A program made the position numbers and the translations under genes. The notes below the pieces were generated by a model. It did not search any database. It was not told the DNA's origin and saw only the letters and a list, made by a program, of their open reading frames with translations. From positions 40,339-104,338 of the forward strand of contig CACKJM010000004.1 of the NCBI GenBank assembly GCA_902600475.1: a stretch of DNA of 64,000 nucleotides, read 5' to 3'. This DNA is from an uncultured Prochlorococcus sp. (GTDB lineage Bacteria; Cyanobacteriota; Cyanobacteriia; PCC-6307; Cyanobiaceae). Shown one piece after another: positions 53,736-62,985 of this stretch; positions within the stretch are counted from its first letter, which is position 1; every line of letters starts with the position of its first letter.

Positions 53736-54905
53736 TTAAGTTTTATCCAATATTTTTCTATAAATGCTTAAGTATTTCTTGTTAGCTTTTTTTAAAGAAT
53801 AATATTTTTGTGCCAATTGCTGACATTCTTTCCTGAAGTTAATTCCATTTATATAAAGTAAAAATTTATTTACCTTATCAGTCATATGAAAATTATCGCT
53901 ATCAATTTCAATTGTTTCAACGCAATTTGATTCTTTAGAAAGTCTATCTAAAACTGCAATACCCTTATTACCAATTATCCCCAACCCTGCTGCAAGATAT
54001 TCGCCTATTTTTGTTGGTGAACTCATTCTTAGCCATTTCCCTTTCTCCAAAAAAACTAATCCAACATCATAATTAGGCAACGTCTCAAATATTTCTTCAT
54101 GATCTAGGGAGCGTAAATTTATTTTAATTTTATCAATTTTTTCTTTGTTTAAAATATCTTTAATAATATTGTGTTCATTTTTATTAATGAAGTCTAAACT
54201 GCATTTATAGCCAAACTTAACTAAAGCATTTAATAAAATTATTGTATTTTTAATTTTATATGGAGGGTAACTTGCACCTCCTAAATAGACAAATCTTATG
54301 TAATCTTTTTTTGAGTTTTCTTTTATTTGATATTTCTCAATATTGGTAGAGGTTGAGATAACTTTAAGCGGCTTATTATAATTAAAATTTTTATTTATAA
54401 AGTATTTACCTGATTCATCCAAGACAATAATACCCTCTGCATTTTTTATGATTATTTTTTCTAATTTTATTAAAATTTTATATACAAAAGAGTTTTTTTG
54501 TGTTCTACCTCCCTCAGCCCATTGGCCCCAAAAAGCTCTTAAGTCGTATAAATATTTTTTCTTAGAAAAAGATAATAAATAAATTAAAGCCGAATATCCA
54601 CCTCTTAAATGTATAAGATCAATTTCTCTTTTGTTTTGGATATAGTTAATATAAATTGCACCAATGATAAATCTATAAATAAAATTTATCTTACTTTTTC
54701 TAAAAATAAATGGCTTCCAATATATACTAAGATTTTTTAATTCCTTTTTAAAATTTTTAATTCTTTTTTGATTTTTAGTTTTTTCATAACTAATTATTAT
54801 AAATTCATAACCTTTATTATTTAAGTTTTTTATGTAAGGAAGTATTTGAGATTGCCCTAATGGATCAAGCAATCCATCATAAGTAATATATAGACAGGTT
54901 TTCAT
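53736..54905 (-). CDS. Family 4-like glycosyltransferase
   Basis: The 389-residue protein is GT-B-like. The N-terminal domain has YITYDGLLDPLGQSQILPYI, which is typical of a GT4 subgroup, and DLIHLRGGYSALIYLLSF. The C-terminal domain has FVYLGGASYPPYKIKN and ends with MSSPTKIGEYLAAGLGIIGN, with the glutamate of the E-x7-E motif region. It probably adds a sugar to lipid-linked glycan. It is the last gene of a minus-strand group (58488 to 53736), with a 114-base gap before it, so it may have its own promoter as well. Confidence 0.8.
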   Translation of the reverse strand: MKTCLYITYDGLLDPLGQSQILPYIKNLNNKGYEFIIISYEKTKNQKRIKNFKKELKNLSIYWKPFIFRKSKINFIYRFIIGAIYINYIQNKREIDLIHLRGGYSALIYLLSFSKKKYLYDLRAFWGQWAEGGRTQKNSFVYKILIKLEKIIIKNAEGIIVLDESGKYFINKNFNYNKPLKVISTSTNIEKYQIKENSKKDYIRFVYLGGASYPPYKIKNTIILLNALVKFGYKCSLDFINKNEHNIIKDILNKEKIDKIKINLRSLDHEEIFETLPNYDVGLVFLEKGKWLRMSSPTKIGEYLAAGLGIIGNKGIAVLDRLSKESNCVETIEIDSDNFHMTDKVNKFLLYINGINFRKECQQLAQKYYSLKKANKKYLSIYRKILDKT

Positions 54906-55019
54906 TAAAAAAATAGTAGAATTGAGTTTAATTTAATTTGAATTTAGATTTAATATATATTTAATATTTTAATTTAAAAGATTTATTATTGAATTTATAT
55001 CCTTCAAAAAAAGAAATTT

Positions 55020-55739
55020 TCATATCTCTAAATCGGATATTTTATTTAAAGATCTTAGTTCATTATTATTAGCAATTGGAAGCCCTTCAACTTTAAATCC
55101 ATTTTTAGTTAAGTATTCAATAATGTAAAGGAATCCATGCTCTCCTGTTGATTTACCAAATTTATGATTTAGATCTTCTTTTAATATTTTAAAAATGGGT
55201 TCTTTTTTAAATAAAAATAAACCTATATCCCTCTCCCCAGGTAATGGAGATAAGCCTTCTTCTCTTGTTTCTATAATTTTAGTAATATTGTTATAAAGAT
55301 CTCTTTTTAAGAGTGTATAGGCCTTATCTACAACTTTAGTAACTAAAGTAAAATCATTATTATTATCAAAATGATTTTTAATCATTTTAGATATTGTATC
55401 TTTTCTTATAAAAGGAACATCACCCCATATAAGTAAGAGATGATTATTATTTTTAAAATTTAAAGATTGTTCATATTGTAAGACAGCATTACCCATACCT
55501 TTAGCTTTTTTTTGTATGATGAGTTCTGCTTTTTTTTGGTGCGATAAAAGAAATTTATTAATATCTTTTTCTCCTTCAGGACTGATAATTATAGTTGGTT
55601 TAGAATTAATATTTTCAACTAATTCGAAAATATATAAAAGAATTTCTTTACCTTTTATTTTAAATAAGGTTTTTGGATAATCTAATCCTGATCTTGTTCC
55701 CTTCCCAGCTGCAGGTATTAAAACGTCTATTTTATACAT
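55020..55739 (-). CDS. IspD/MobA-like nucleotidyltransferase (GlmU N-terminal-type)
   Basis: The protein is about 239 residues. It has the nucleotide-binding motif DVLIPAAGKGTRSGLDYPKT and KGMGNAVLQYEQ. The metal-binding LIWGDVPFI is kept, as is a later TREEGLSPLPGERDIGLF segment. It transfers a nucleotide to a phosphorylated compound. An in-frame TTG lies nine bases upstream, but the ATG at 55739 is preferred; it overlaps the GT2 stop by eight bases. Lying with a CofD-like protein and a HAD phosphatase, it may activate an unusual phosphorylated building block. Confidence 0.75.
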   Translation of the reverse strand: MYKIDVLIPAAGKGTRSGLDYPKTLFKIKGKEILLYIFELVENINSKPTIIISPEGEKDINKFLLSHQKKAELIIQKKAKGMGNAVLQYEQSLNFKNNNHLLLIWGDVPFIRKDTISKMIKNHFDNNNDFTLVTKVVDKAYTLLKRDLYNNITKIIETREEGLSPLPGERDIGLFLFKKEPIFKILKEDLNHKFGKSTGEHGFLYIIEYLTKNGFKVEGLPIANNNELRSLNKISDLEI

Positions 55740-56646
55740 CTTTATCAAAACCTATTTTACCCCTTATTCCTCTATAAATTGCTAAAGGAATTAATTTATA
55801 ATTTTTTATGAGAATAATACTTAGAAAGTAATTAATTCCATTTCTTCTAATTACAATTAATATAATATTGAAAATTTGTAAAATCTGTCTTAAAAGTACA
55901 TTTTTATAATATTTTTTTGTGATTATAAGTGTATTTTTTAAAAGATAGTAGATCTTTATTGGAGTATAAGACCTTTTTGTAACATCAGGATGATAGTGGA
56001 TTGCATTGATATTAGAAAAAATTTTTCCTTGACGCATTAATCGAAAAGTATAATCTAATTCATCACCATAAATGAAATAGTTTTTGTTAATGTTACCAAT
56101 TTTTTTTATTATTCTTATTGGGATTAATGCCCCATTAAATAGATGTATATAAGGATATTTACTGTCAAAACTTTTTTTTAATAATTCTTTTTTATTATTT
56201 ATTTTTCTTGGCCATTTAAAAAGTGAAGGTTGATTATTTTTTTTTATTAGTGGGTAAGGGAAAACAAATTCTTGTGGATTATCCTCTTTTACAACAATAG
56301 AAGAAATACATGCCATTTTTTCATCGATTGAGCTTTTAAGAATTTCTAGAGAGTATTTATCTGGATATCCATCATCATCCATAAGCCAAATAGCATCATA
56401 TTGATTTTTTATTGCAAATTCGATACCCTTTTCCCAGCCTCCTGCAGAACCAACATTATCTTGATTAATTGTTTTAATTTTTAACTTCTTCAGTACATTT
56501 TTTGTATCATCAGTACTTCCATTATTTATTACTAATATTTCTTCTGGGGGTATTGACTGTTCTATAATTTTTTTTAGGCATCTTTTTAAAAGTTGACACC
56601 TATTATACGTTACGACTACAGCAATAATCTTTTTATAAACAACCAT
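55732..56646 (-). CDS. Family 2 glycosyltransferase (rhamnosyl-/galactofuranosyltransferase-like)
   Basis: The 304-residue protein has a GT-A domain: IIAVVVTYNRCQLLKRCLKK, VINNGSTDDT, and DNVGSAGGWEKGIEFA. The DxD is in IWLMDDDGYPDKY. The GG-x-D-like GSAGGW motif and the DELDYTFR segment (YGDELDYTFRL) are typical of the GlfT2/rhamnosyltransferase group. A hydrophobic stretch near the C terminus (LRQILQIFNIILIVI) suggests membrane contact. It overlaps the HAD gene upstream by 14 bases and the nucleotidyltransferase downstream by eight, so it is translationally coupled to both. Confidence 0.8.
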   Translation of the reverse strand: MVVYKKIIAVVVTYNRCQLLKRCLKKIIEQSIPPEEILVINNGSTDDTKNVLKKLKIKTINQDNVGSAGGWEKGIEFAIKNQYDAIWLMDDDGYPDKYSLEILKSSIDEKMACISSIVVKEDNPQEFVFPYPLIKKNNQPSLFKWPRKINNKKELLKKSFDSKYPYIHLFNGALIPIRIIKKIGNINKNYFIYGDELDYTFRLMRQGKIFSNINAIHYHPDVTKRSYTPIKIYYLLKNTLIITKKYYKNVLLRQILQIFNIILIVIRRNGINYFLSIILIKNYKLIPLAIYRGIRGKIGFDKDV

Positions 56647-57253
56647 TATTTTCTAAATATGAAAGAACTTCCTTAAAAGTATTTTTTCTGATATCAATGA
56701 AATCAATTTTAGCATTTATTGCAGATTGTATTCCTTTATCTGAATCTTCAAATATTAATGCATCTTCAATTTCAAGATTCATAATAAATAATAATTTTAA
56801 AAATATCTCTGGAGAAGGTTTGGCTAATTTGACATCCTCTGCACAAAAAATATATTTAAAGTAATTCAATAATCCTAGAATTTTTAATCCTTTTGAGACA
56901 TTATTTTTAGATCCTGAACTAGCAACACATAAATTATATTTTTTTTGTGCAAAATTAAGAAAATCAACTACTCCTTCTATAGGTTTTAATTCTTCTTCAA
57001 TTTTTTTACTAAAAATTTTTTGCTTTTTAATAACTAAAGAATTAATTTTATCTTCAGTAAGATGTATTTTATTTTCCTGAAGTAAAAACTTTATAGCTTC
57101 CACTGTCTTAATTCCTGCAATTTGTTCATAATTAAAAGTTAATTCTTTGAAGTTTAAAACTTCTCTAAATGCCATTTCATGCAAAAAATTTGTATCTGCA
57201 ATAGTACCGTCATAATCAAAAATGAGTAATTTCTTATCTCTAAAATTTATCAT
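56633..57253 (-). CDS. HAD-superfamily phosphatase (phosphoglycolate phosphatase/PGM-like)
   Basis: The 206-residue protein has the HAD nucleophile motif LLIFDYDGTIADTNFLH, motif II in NLCVASSGSKNN and motif III lysine in KLAKPSPEIFLKLL, and motif IV in ALIFEDSDKGIQSAI. The helical cap after motif I puts it in subgroup I (beta-phosphoglucomutase or phosphatase). It is 23 bases after the CofD-like gene and overlaps the GT2 gene, so it is part of one operon. It could isomerise or dephosphorylate the compound that the CofD-like enzyme makes. Confidence 0.8.
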   Translation of the reverse strand: MINFRDKKLLIFDYDGTIADTNFLHEMAFREVLNFKELTFNYEQIAGIKTVEAIKFLLQENKIHLTEDKINSLVIKKQKIFSKKIEEELKPIEGVVDFLNFAQKKYNLCVASSGSKNNVSKGLKILGLLNYFKYIFCAEDVKLAKPSPEIFLKLLFIMNLEIEDALIFEDSDKGIQSAINAKIDFIDIRKNTFKEVLSYLENNGCL

Positions 57254-57276
57254 TTTAAAAATTCAATCATAAAAAA

Positions 57277-58488
57277 TTATTGGTATTCATTTTTATAAAT
57301 ATTAAGAATTTCTTCTACTATTTTATTACCATCATGTTTCCCAGGAGAATTATAATCTTCGAAGTTATTTCTTATTATTCTTGTTGGAATATTATTAAAA
57401 TTTTCAGCATCAAATTTAACATAAGAATCATCCTGTTTTATTTGACTTTCATTAATAAGATTTATATTGAAAAGATCATCTATAGAGTAATTTCTTCCAT
57501 CTGATAGGCACAAATATTTATATGCTCCTAAAATATAATCAGAAGCTTTGTAGCTTGGAGTTTCATAATCTGCTCCAATATTCGTTATGAAAACTTTAAG
57601 CGCATTTTTATTTTCAGATATCTTTTGTGCAAGTCCTGCCGATAGATAACTTGGATATAATGAAGAATGCTGTGTTCCTGGGGAATAAATAATAATATTA
57701 GATTGATTTATTGCATCAACTACCGATTTGGAAATACTTACGTTTGAGTGGTGAGAATTTAAAAAATATCTTTTTTGGTCAATATTCAATTTTTCAAAAT
57801 TATTTTTGTCTAAAGGACTATCTAATAGAAAAATTCTTTCTATTTTTACATTTGACCTCAGCTCTACAATTTCGGCTTCTGAATATAACATTTCCCCATT
57901 TTCTCTAAGAGCCACTAATTGTTTATTTTCATTATTGGTAGCTAACACAAGACCTTTAAGATTAAATAGTTGTCCTATTGATATAGTTGTTCTTTGTAAG
58001 TCTCTTTTATTGTAAATATAGGCTCCAGCATATATACAATTCATAATTGAACAATTTGAAAAATTAAATTGCTTATTGTTTAAATTTTCAATTGAGGAGA
58101 GGCATTCTAAAAAATGTTTCAAAAAATTTCTAATCCTATTCTCTAATAACTTATTTGTAAAATAAATATCTAATAAATTTTTATCAAAATAAACAAATTG
58201 TTCAATCTGATCAATAACATTACCTCTCTTAGCACCAGATTCGAAGCGATATCTAAATAACTTAAGTTTACCCTCATAATCTAAAGTATTTATAGGTAAC
58301 ATTAATTCCTGTACTTTTCTAATATCAGATGGACCAAGCATCTTAAAAAATTTTCTTATTTCACCAGTTGATTTACCATCATCATATGCATTGACAACTG
58401 AAGTAATAAATAAATCTTCTTTTTCAAGAAACTTAGGTATTATTTGTGCTGCACCTCTTCCTCCATTTATAAGTAATACATTAAGCAT
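57277..58488 (-). CDS. CofD/YvcK-family protein
   Basis: CofD links 2-phospholactate (or a relative) to F0 in coenzyme F420 synthesis, and YvcK/GAK relatives bind UDP-sugars to control cell-wall synthesis. The 403-residue protein has the family start LLINGGRGAAQIIPKFL. It then has VVNAYDDGKSTGEIRKFF, MLGPSDIRKVQELM, and FRYRFESGAKRGNVIDQI. IYSPGTQHSSLYPSYL is close to the YvcK IYGPGSLYTSILPNLL motif. It is longer than both, and begins a minus-strand operon with a HAD phosphatase, GT2 and nucleotidyltransferase. It may be a transferase for a phosphorylated group on the glycan; no F420 gene is seen here. Confidence 0.75.
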   Translation of the reverse strand: MLNVLLINGGRGAAQIIPKFLEKEDLFITSVVNAYDDGKSTGEIRKFFKMLGPSDIRKVQELMLPINTLDYEGKLKLFRYRFESGAKRGNVIDQIEQFVYFDKNLLDIYFTNKLLENRIRNFLKHFLECLSSIENLNNKQFNFSNCSIMNCIYAGAYIYNKRDLQRTTISIGQLFNLKGLVLATNNENKQLVALRENGEMLYSEAEIVELRSNVKIERIFLLDSPLDKNNFEKLNIDQKRYFLNSHHSNVSISKSVVDAINQSNIIIYSPGTQHSSLYPSYLSAGLAQKISENKNALKVFITNIGADYETPSYKASDYILGAYKYLCLSDGRNYSIDDLFNINLINESQIKQDDSYVKFDAENFNNIPTRIIRNNFEDYNSPGKHDGNKIVEEILNIYKNEYQ

Positions 58489-58665
58489 TTTTATAAATTA
58501 TCAATTTGGTTTATATTTTATAGTAAGCAATTATTTTACTAATGCAAAATTATTTAAAATATAGATATTTTGATATGTTAAATTTTTAATTTTATAAATA
58601 AAATAAAAAAATAATTACTTTAAATTATTTTATTTGGCATAATTATGTAAAGTTAAATTCCATAA

Positions 58666-59436
58666 ATGAAGGCTGTTATACTTGCTGGAGGATTTGGTAC
58701 AAGATTATCTGAAGAAACACATTTGAAGCCAAAGCCAATGGTAGAAATAGGGGGCAAACCTATTCTATGGCACATATTAAAGATTTATAGTTTTTACGGA
58801 ATAAATGATTTTATAATTTGCTTAGGATATAAAGGTTATTTAATCAAAGAATACTTTGCTAATTATGCCTTACATATGAGTGATGTAACTTTTGACTTTA
58901 AAAATGGTGAAACAATTGTGCATAGGAAAAATAGTGAAGATTGGAAGGTAACACTTGTTGAGACTGGCGAAAAAACATTAACGGGAGGAAGACTCGCTAG
59001 GGTTAGAAATTATTTAGATGATTCAACTTTTTGTTTTACATATGGCGATGGTTTAGCTGATGTAAATATAAATAAGTTGATCGATCATCATAAGATATCA
59101 AAAGCTAAAGCAACCCTGACTGCCGTGCAACCTCCTGGAAGATATGGTTCTTTGAATTTAAATGGTGATAGTGTTGTTTCTTTTAAAGAAAAGCCTTTAG
59201 GGGATAACTCCTGGATTAATGGAGGGTTTTTTGTCTTAGAGACATCAGTTTTTGAATTAATAGATGGAGATAATTCATCATGGGAACAAAAGCCACTAAG
59301 AGACTTAGCTGAAAATGGTAAATTAAATGCTTATAAACATAATGGTTTTTGGCAGCCTATGGATACTTTACGAGACCACAAAATGCTTCAAAAATACTGG
59401 ATTAGTGGAAATGCACCTTGGAAGGTTTGGAAGTGA
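58666..59436 (+). CDS. rfbF: Glucose-1-phosphate cytidylyltransferase
   Basis: RfbF joins CTP and glucose 1-phosphate to make CDP-glucose, first step to 3,6-dideoxyhexoses and related sugars. The 256-residue protein has the nucleotide motif VILAGGFGTRLSEETHLKP with KPMVEIGGKP after it, and the RfbF-typical IICLGYKGYLIKEYF. ETGEKTLTGGRLARVRNYL and FTYGDGLADV carry the conserved acidic group that binds magnesium. The length is normal. It overlaps rfbG by four bases, so they are coupled. The remaining enzymes of a dideoxysugar route are not next to it. Confidence 0.93.
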   Translation: MKAVILAGGFGTRLSEETHLKPKPMVEIGGKPILWHILKIYSFYGINDFIICLGYKGYLIKEYFANYALHMSDVTFDFKNGETIVHRKNSEDWKVTLVETGEKTLTGGRLARVRNYLDDSTFCFTYGDGLADVNINKLIDHHKISKAKATLTAVQPPGRYGSLNLNGDSVVSFKEKPLGDNSWINGGFFVLETSVFELIDGDNSSWEQKPLRDLAENGKLNAYKHNGFWQPMDTLRDHKMLQKYWISGNAPWKVWK

Positions 59437-60539
59437 ATAAAAATTCCTTCTGGAAAAATAAGAAAGTTCTTATTACTGGACATACTGGTTTTAAGGGTAG
59501 TTGGCTATCAGTTTGGTTAATTAAAAAAGGTGCTAAAGTAAGTGGCATATCATTGAAGCCAAATACAACACCTTCTTTGTTTAACGAATTAGCATTAGCG
59601 GGAAAACTTCAAAATAATTATTTTCAAGATATTAGAGAAAAAACAAAATTAAGGGAGATAATAGAAAATATTAAACCAGATATTGTATTTCACTTGGCAG
59701 CTCAACCTTTGGTTAGAGAAAGTTATAAAGATCCCTTAGGAACATGGGATGTTAATGTTATGGGCTCTCTAAATGTTTTGTATTCCCTTTCAAAATTGAG
59801 TAATATTTGTGCAGTCCTTATGATAACAACTGATAAAGTTTATAAAAATAAAGAATGGAATTATGGATATAGAGAAAATGATGAACTTGGCGGCTATGAT
59901 CCCTATAGTGCCAGTAAAGCAGCTTGTGAGATAGCAATAGAAAGTTGGAGATCTAGTTTTTGCGATCCAAAAGATAATAGTGAATCTAATCTAGCAATAG
60001 CCACTGCTAGAGCTGGTAATGTTATTGGTGGTGGAGATTGGGCAAAAGATAGGATTTTGCCTGATACTATAAATTCTTTATATAAAAATGAAGAAATATT
60101 AGTTCGAAATCCCGAATCTAAGAGACCATGGCAACACGTTCTTGAACCCCTTTCAGGTTATTTATCTCTTGCAGAAAAATTATATTTAACTCAACAAAAT
60201 ATAAAATATGAAAAAAAGAATTCTTTTTCTACTTCTTTTAATTTTGGTTCAAATTTAGAATCAAATAAAAAAGTGTCTGAACTAGTAAATCAAATATTGA
60301 TTTATTGGAAAGGATCATGGAAACTTGATATAAATAAAACTTATTTGCATGAAGCTAAACAATTACATTTAAATACTGATAAAGCTTTTCGAATTTTAGA
60401 TTGGCATCAATTATGGGATTTTGAAACAACAATTAAAAAAACAGTTTTCTGGTATAAAAATTTTTATAAAAATGGAATCAAAGCTTTTGATTTATGTATT
60501 GATGATATTACTTGCTTTGAAAATAACAAATTGATTTAA
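59433..60539 (+). CDS. rfbG: CDP-glucose 4,6-dehydratase
   Basis: RfbG uses NAD to convert CDP-glucose into CDP-4-keto-6-deoxyglucose. The protein is about 368 residues, with the family-typical KVLITGHTGFKGSWLSVWL, FHLAAQPLVRESY, and a YxxxK in DPYSASKAACEIAI. LAIATARAGNVIGGGDWAKD is a strong RfbG signature. An in-frame TTG at 59418 would give a longer N terminus, but GTG at 59433 with the GTGA overlap to rfbF is preferred. Its product is the substrate expected for an RfbH-type dehydratase such as the one at 12540-13739. Confidence 0.92.
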   Translation: MNKNSFWKNKKVLITGHTGFKGSWLSVWLIKKGAKVSGISLKPNTTPSLFNELALAGKLQNNYFQDIREKTKLREIIENIKPDIVFHLAAQPLVRESYKDPLGTWDVNVMGSLNVLYSLSKLSNICAVLMITTDKVYKNKEWNYGYRENDELGGYDPYSASKAACEIAIESWRSSFCDPKDNSESNLAIATARAGNVIGGGDWAKDRILPDTINSLYKNEEILVRNPESKRPWQHVLEPLSGYLSLAEKLYLTQQNIKYEKKNSFSTSFNFGSNLESNKKVSELVNQILIYWKGSWKLDINKTYLHEAKQLHLNTDKAFRILDWHQLWDFETTIKKTVFWYKNFYKNGIKAFDLCIDDITCFENNKLI

Positions 60540-60561
60540 TTAACTTTCAATAAAATATTTC

Positions 60562-61632
60562 ATGATAACTTACTATCTTTTATATTTATATTTAAGTTTG
60601 AATGCTTTAATCCGAAGGAAATTTTCTATTCTTACTGGTCTTTTCACTTTCTTTATATTCGTAATATTTATTGGCTTAAGACATGAAATTGGAGTTGATT
60701 GGATTAATTATTCAAATATTATGTATAAAGTTGATGATTCTTTATTTAAAGATATTTTTTTGAGTGGTCACGAAGTTGGATATTTCATTATTAATTGGAT
60801 AGGAGCAAAGTTTGACAGCATATATTTATTAAATACCATGGCTTCATTGGTATTTTTATCCGGTTTGTTTTCATATTGTAAGAGACAATCTTATCCATGG
60901 CTTTCTTTAATTTTTTCACTTCCTGTTTTAATCATCCCAGTAGGCTTAGGTCTTACAAGACAATCATGTGCTGTAGGAATTGTATTCTTTGCATTAAATG
61001 CTATCGATAACCAGAAAATCATAAAATCCTTTTTTTTAATTATATTTGCTGCAACTTTTCACTTTAGTTCAATATTTTTAGTTGTTTTATACATCCCATA
61101 TCTTTTTGAAAAAAATAATTCTAAATTACAATTAAACCTTGTTTTAATTTTGTGTGGTGCTTTGTTTTTTATTTTATATGGTTATATTTCAAGTGTCATA
61201 ACTAACTATAGTGAACATTACATTACTAATAAATATGATGCCTCTTGGTCCTCAGTTGGTTCTATTCCAAAATTAATTCCCTCACTTTTGGCTTCATTAC
61301 TTTTAATTTTTAATAAATCAAAATTCATATCAATAACAAACAAAATAACTTTTAGCCTATATTACAAAATGGCCTACATGGTGTTAATAATATTTTTTTT
61401 AATGATCCTATTCCCAGAAATATCAACAGTATTTGATAGGTTTGCAATATTTTTGGTGCCGATAACAATTTATGTTTTTAATAGAATTATAGACTTTAGA
61501 TTATTTAGGATCTCTAGGGAATATTACCAATTTATTTTCATAACTTTTTACTTTCTTCAGACTTTCTTTTGGCTTGAATTCGCAAATTTTAAAGACTATT
61601 TTGTACCTTATAAAAATATTTTATTTTTATAA
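60562..61632 (+). CDS. EpsG/Wzy-family polysaccharide polymerase-like membrane protein
   Basis: Wzy-type proteins join lipid-linked oligosaccharide units at the periplasmic side. The 356-residue protein has about nine membrane segments and the EpsG signature IGLRHEIGVDWINYSNIMY in the first extracytoplasmic loop. LGLTRQSCAVGIVFFALNAI is the second conserved block (TRQxxA). It ends with hydrophobic segments and an acidic charged loop. It is 22 bases after rfbG. With the Wzz-like protein at 8619-10388 it would complete a Wzy-dependent assembly pathway. Confidence 0.8.
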   Translation: MITYYLLYLYLSLNALIRRKFSILTGLFTFFIFVIFIGLRHEIGVDWINYSNIMYKVDDSLFKDIFLSGHEVGYFIINWIGAKFDSIYLLNTMASLVFLSGLFSYCKRQSYPWLSLIFSLPVLIIPVGLGLTRQSCAVGIVFFALNAIDNQKIIKSFFLIIFAATFHFSSIFLVVLYIPYLFEKNNSKLQLNLVLILCGALFFILYGYISSVITNYSEHYITNKYDASWSSVGSIPKLIPSLLASLLLIFNKSKFISITNKITFSLYYKMAYMVLIIFFLMILFPEISTVFDRFAIFLVPITIYVFNRIIDFRLFRISREYYQFIFITFYFLQTFFWLEFANFKDYFVPYKNILFL

Positions 61633-61656
61633 ATAGAAATTTTATTAAAAGGCATA

Positions 61657-62829
61657 ATGAAAAAAAGAATTTTAATAATATCAAATAGCGATTGGTTTTT
61701 TTTATCACACAGATTAGATATTGGCTTAGAAGCTATATCAAAAGGTTATGAAGTACATATTGCTACAAAGTTCACAGATAAAAAAGAAATTTTATCAAAT
61801 TATGGTTTTACTACTCATATTCTTGATATGCATAGATCAAGGATAACTCTAATAGAATTAATTAAAAATTTTTTTGATATTTTAAATATAATTAAGGAAG
61901 TTAAGCCAAATCTAATTCATGCTATAACCATCAAACCAGTAATCATTGGAGGTATAGCATCTAGATATTTTAATAATATTCCATTCATTGCAGCAATATC
62001 TGGGCTTGGATATCTTTTTACATCAAACAATTTTATTTCGATAGTTTTAAGAAATTTTGTAAAATTATTTTATAAAGCTTCTCTTTCAGGAAAACTTAAA
62101 AAAGTAATCTTTCAAAATTCTTCGGATCAAGAAATTGTAAAGAAATTTTGTTCTTTGAAAAAAGATGACTTTTTATTAATACCTGGATCTGGAGTTGATC
62201 TTGATACTTATAAACCTATTAAAAATAAAAAAAGTAAAAAACAAATTCTTTTTGCATCACGATTACTTAGATCAAAAGGTTTATTACAATTTGTAGAAAG
62301 TGCAGAGAATTTAAAAAATATAAAATATAAATTTTTAATTGCAGGCAAATTTGATCTTGAAAATCCAGATGGTATTTCAAAAAAAGAAATTTATAATTGG
62401 GAAAAAAAGCAAATAATTAAATATTTGGGTGATATTAAAGATATTAGAAATTTAATTCAGCAATCCGATATTGTTGTTTTACCTTCATATTATGGTGAGG
62501 GTTTACCAAAGATTTTAATTGAGGCTGCAGCATGTGGTGTTCCTGTAATAACTACAGATCATCCAGGTTGTAAAGATGCAATAATTAAAAATAAAACAGG
62601 CTTATTAGTACCAATTAAAGATAGTAGAGCGATATCTATGGCAATATTAAAATTAATAAATAATAAAAAGTTAATGGAGAGTATGGGTAATTCTGGAAGA
62701 AAATTTGCAGAAAGAACTTTTGGAATAAAAAAAGTCGTTAATATCCATATGGAAATATATAAAGAATTAATAGATAAAGCAATGAAACAAAAAAAAATAG
62801 CTAAAAATAGAAAAAATAGGAGGAGATAG
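61657..62829 (+). CDS. Family 4 glycosyltransferase (PglA/WbuB-like)
   Basis: The 390-residue GT-B protein has SNSDWFFLSHRLDIGLEAI and PNLIHAITIKPVIIGGIA with PFIAAISGLGYLF, a pattern of PglA-like sugar transferases. The C-terminal domain has ILFASRLLRSKGLLQFVE, then VLPSYYGEGLPKILIEAAA with the E-x7-E motif, and CGVPVITTDHPGCKDAI. The C terminus is very basic (KQKKIAKNRKNRRR), likely for contact with the membrane surface. It is 24 bases after the polymerase gene, so rfbF, rfbG, polymerase and this gene form one operon. Confidence 0.82.
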   Translation: MKKRILIISNSDWFFLSHRLDIGLEAISKGYEVHIATKFTDKKEILSNYGFTTHILDMHRSRITLIELIKNFFDILNIIKEVKPNLIHAITIKPVIIGGIASRYFNNIPFIAAISGLGYLFTSNNFISIVLRNFVKLFYKASLSGKLKKVIFQNSSDQEIVKKFCSLKKDDFLLIPGSGVDLDTYKPIKNKKSKKQILFASRLLRSKGLLQFVESAENLKNIKYKFLIAGKFDLENPDGISKKEIYNWEKKQIIKYLGDIKDIRNLIQQSDIVVLPSYYGEGLPKILIEAAACGVPVITTDHPGCKDAIIKNKTGLLVPIKDSRAISMAILKLINNKKLMESMGNSGRKFAERTFGIKKVVNIHMEIYKELIDKAMKQKKIAKNRKNRRR

Positions 62830-62985
62830 CATAAAAAAAAGATAAATAACTTGAATTAATCTTTAAAAATTATCAACTAAAAATTTTTTTAATAATTATG
62901 TAAATTAGATCAAACTTTTATTTAAATTATTTCTAAGAAATTAAATATAGAAAATTTAAAAATGTCTCTAAAAATTTAAAATAGT

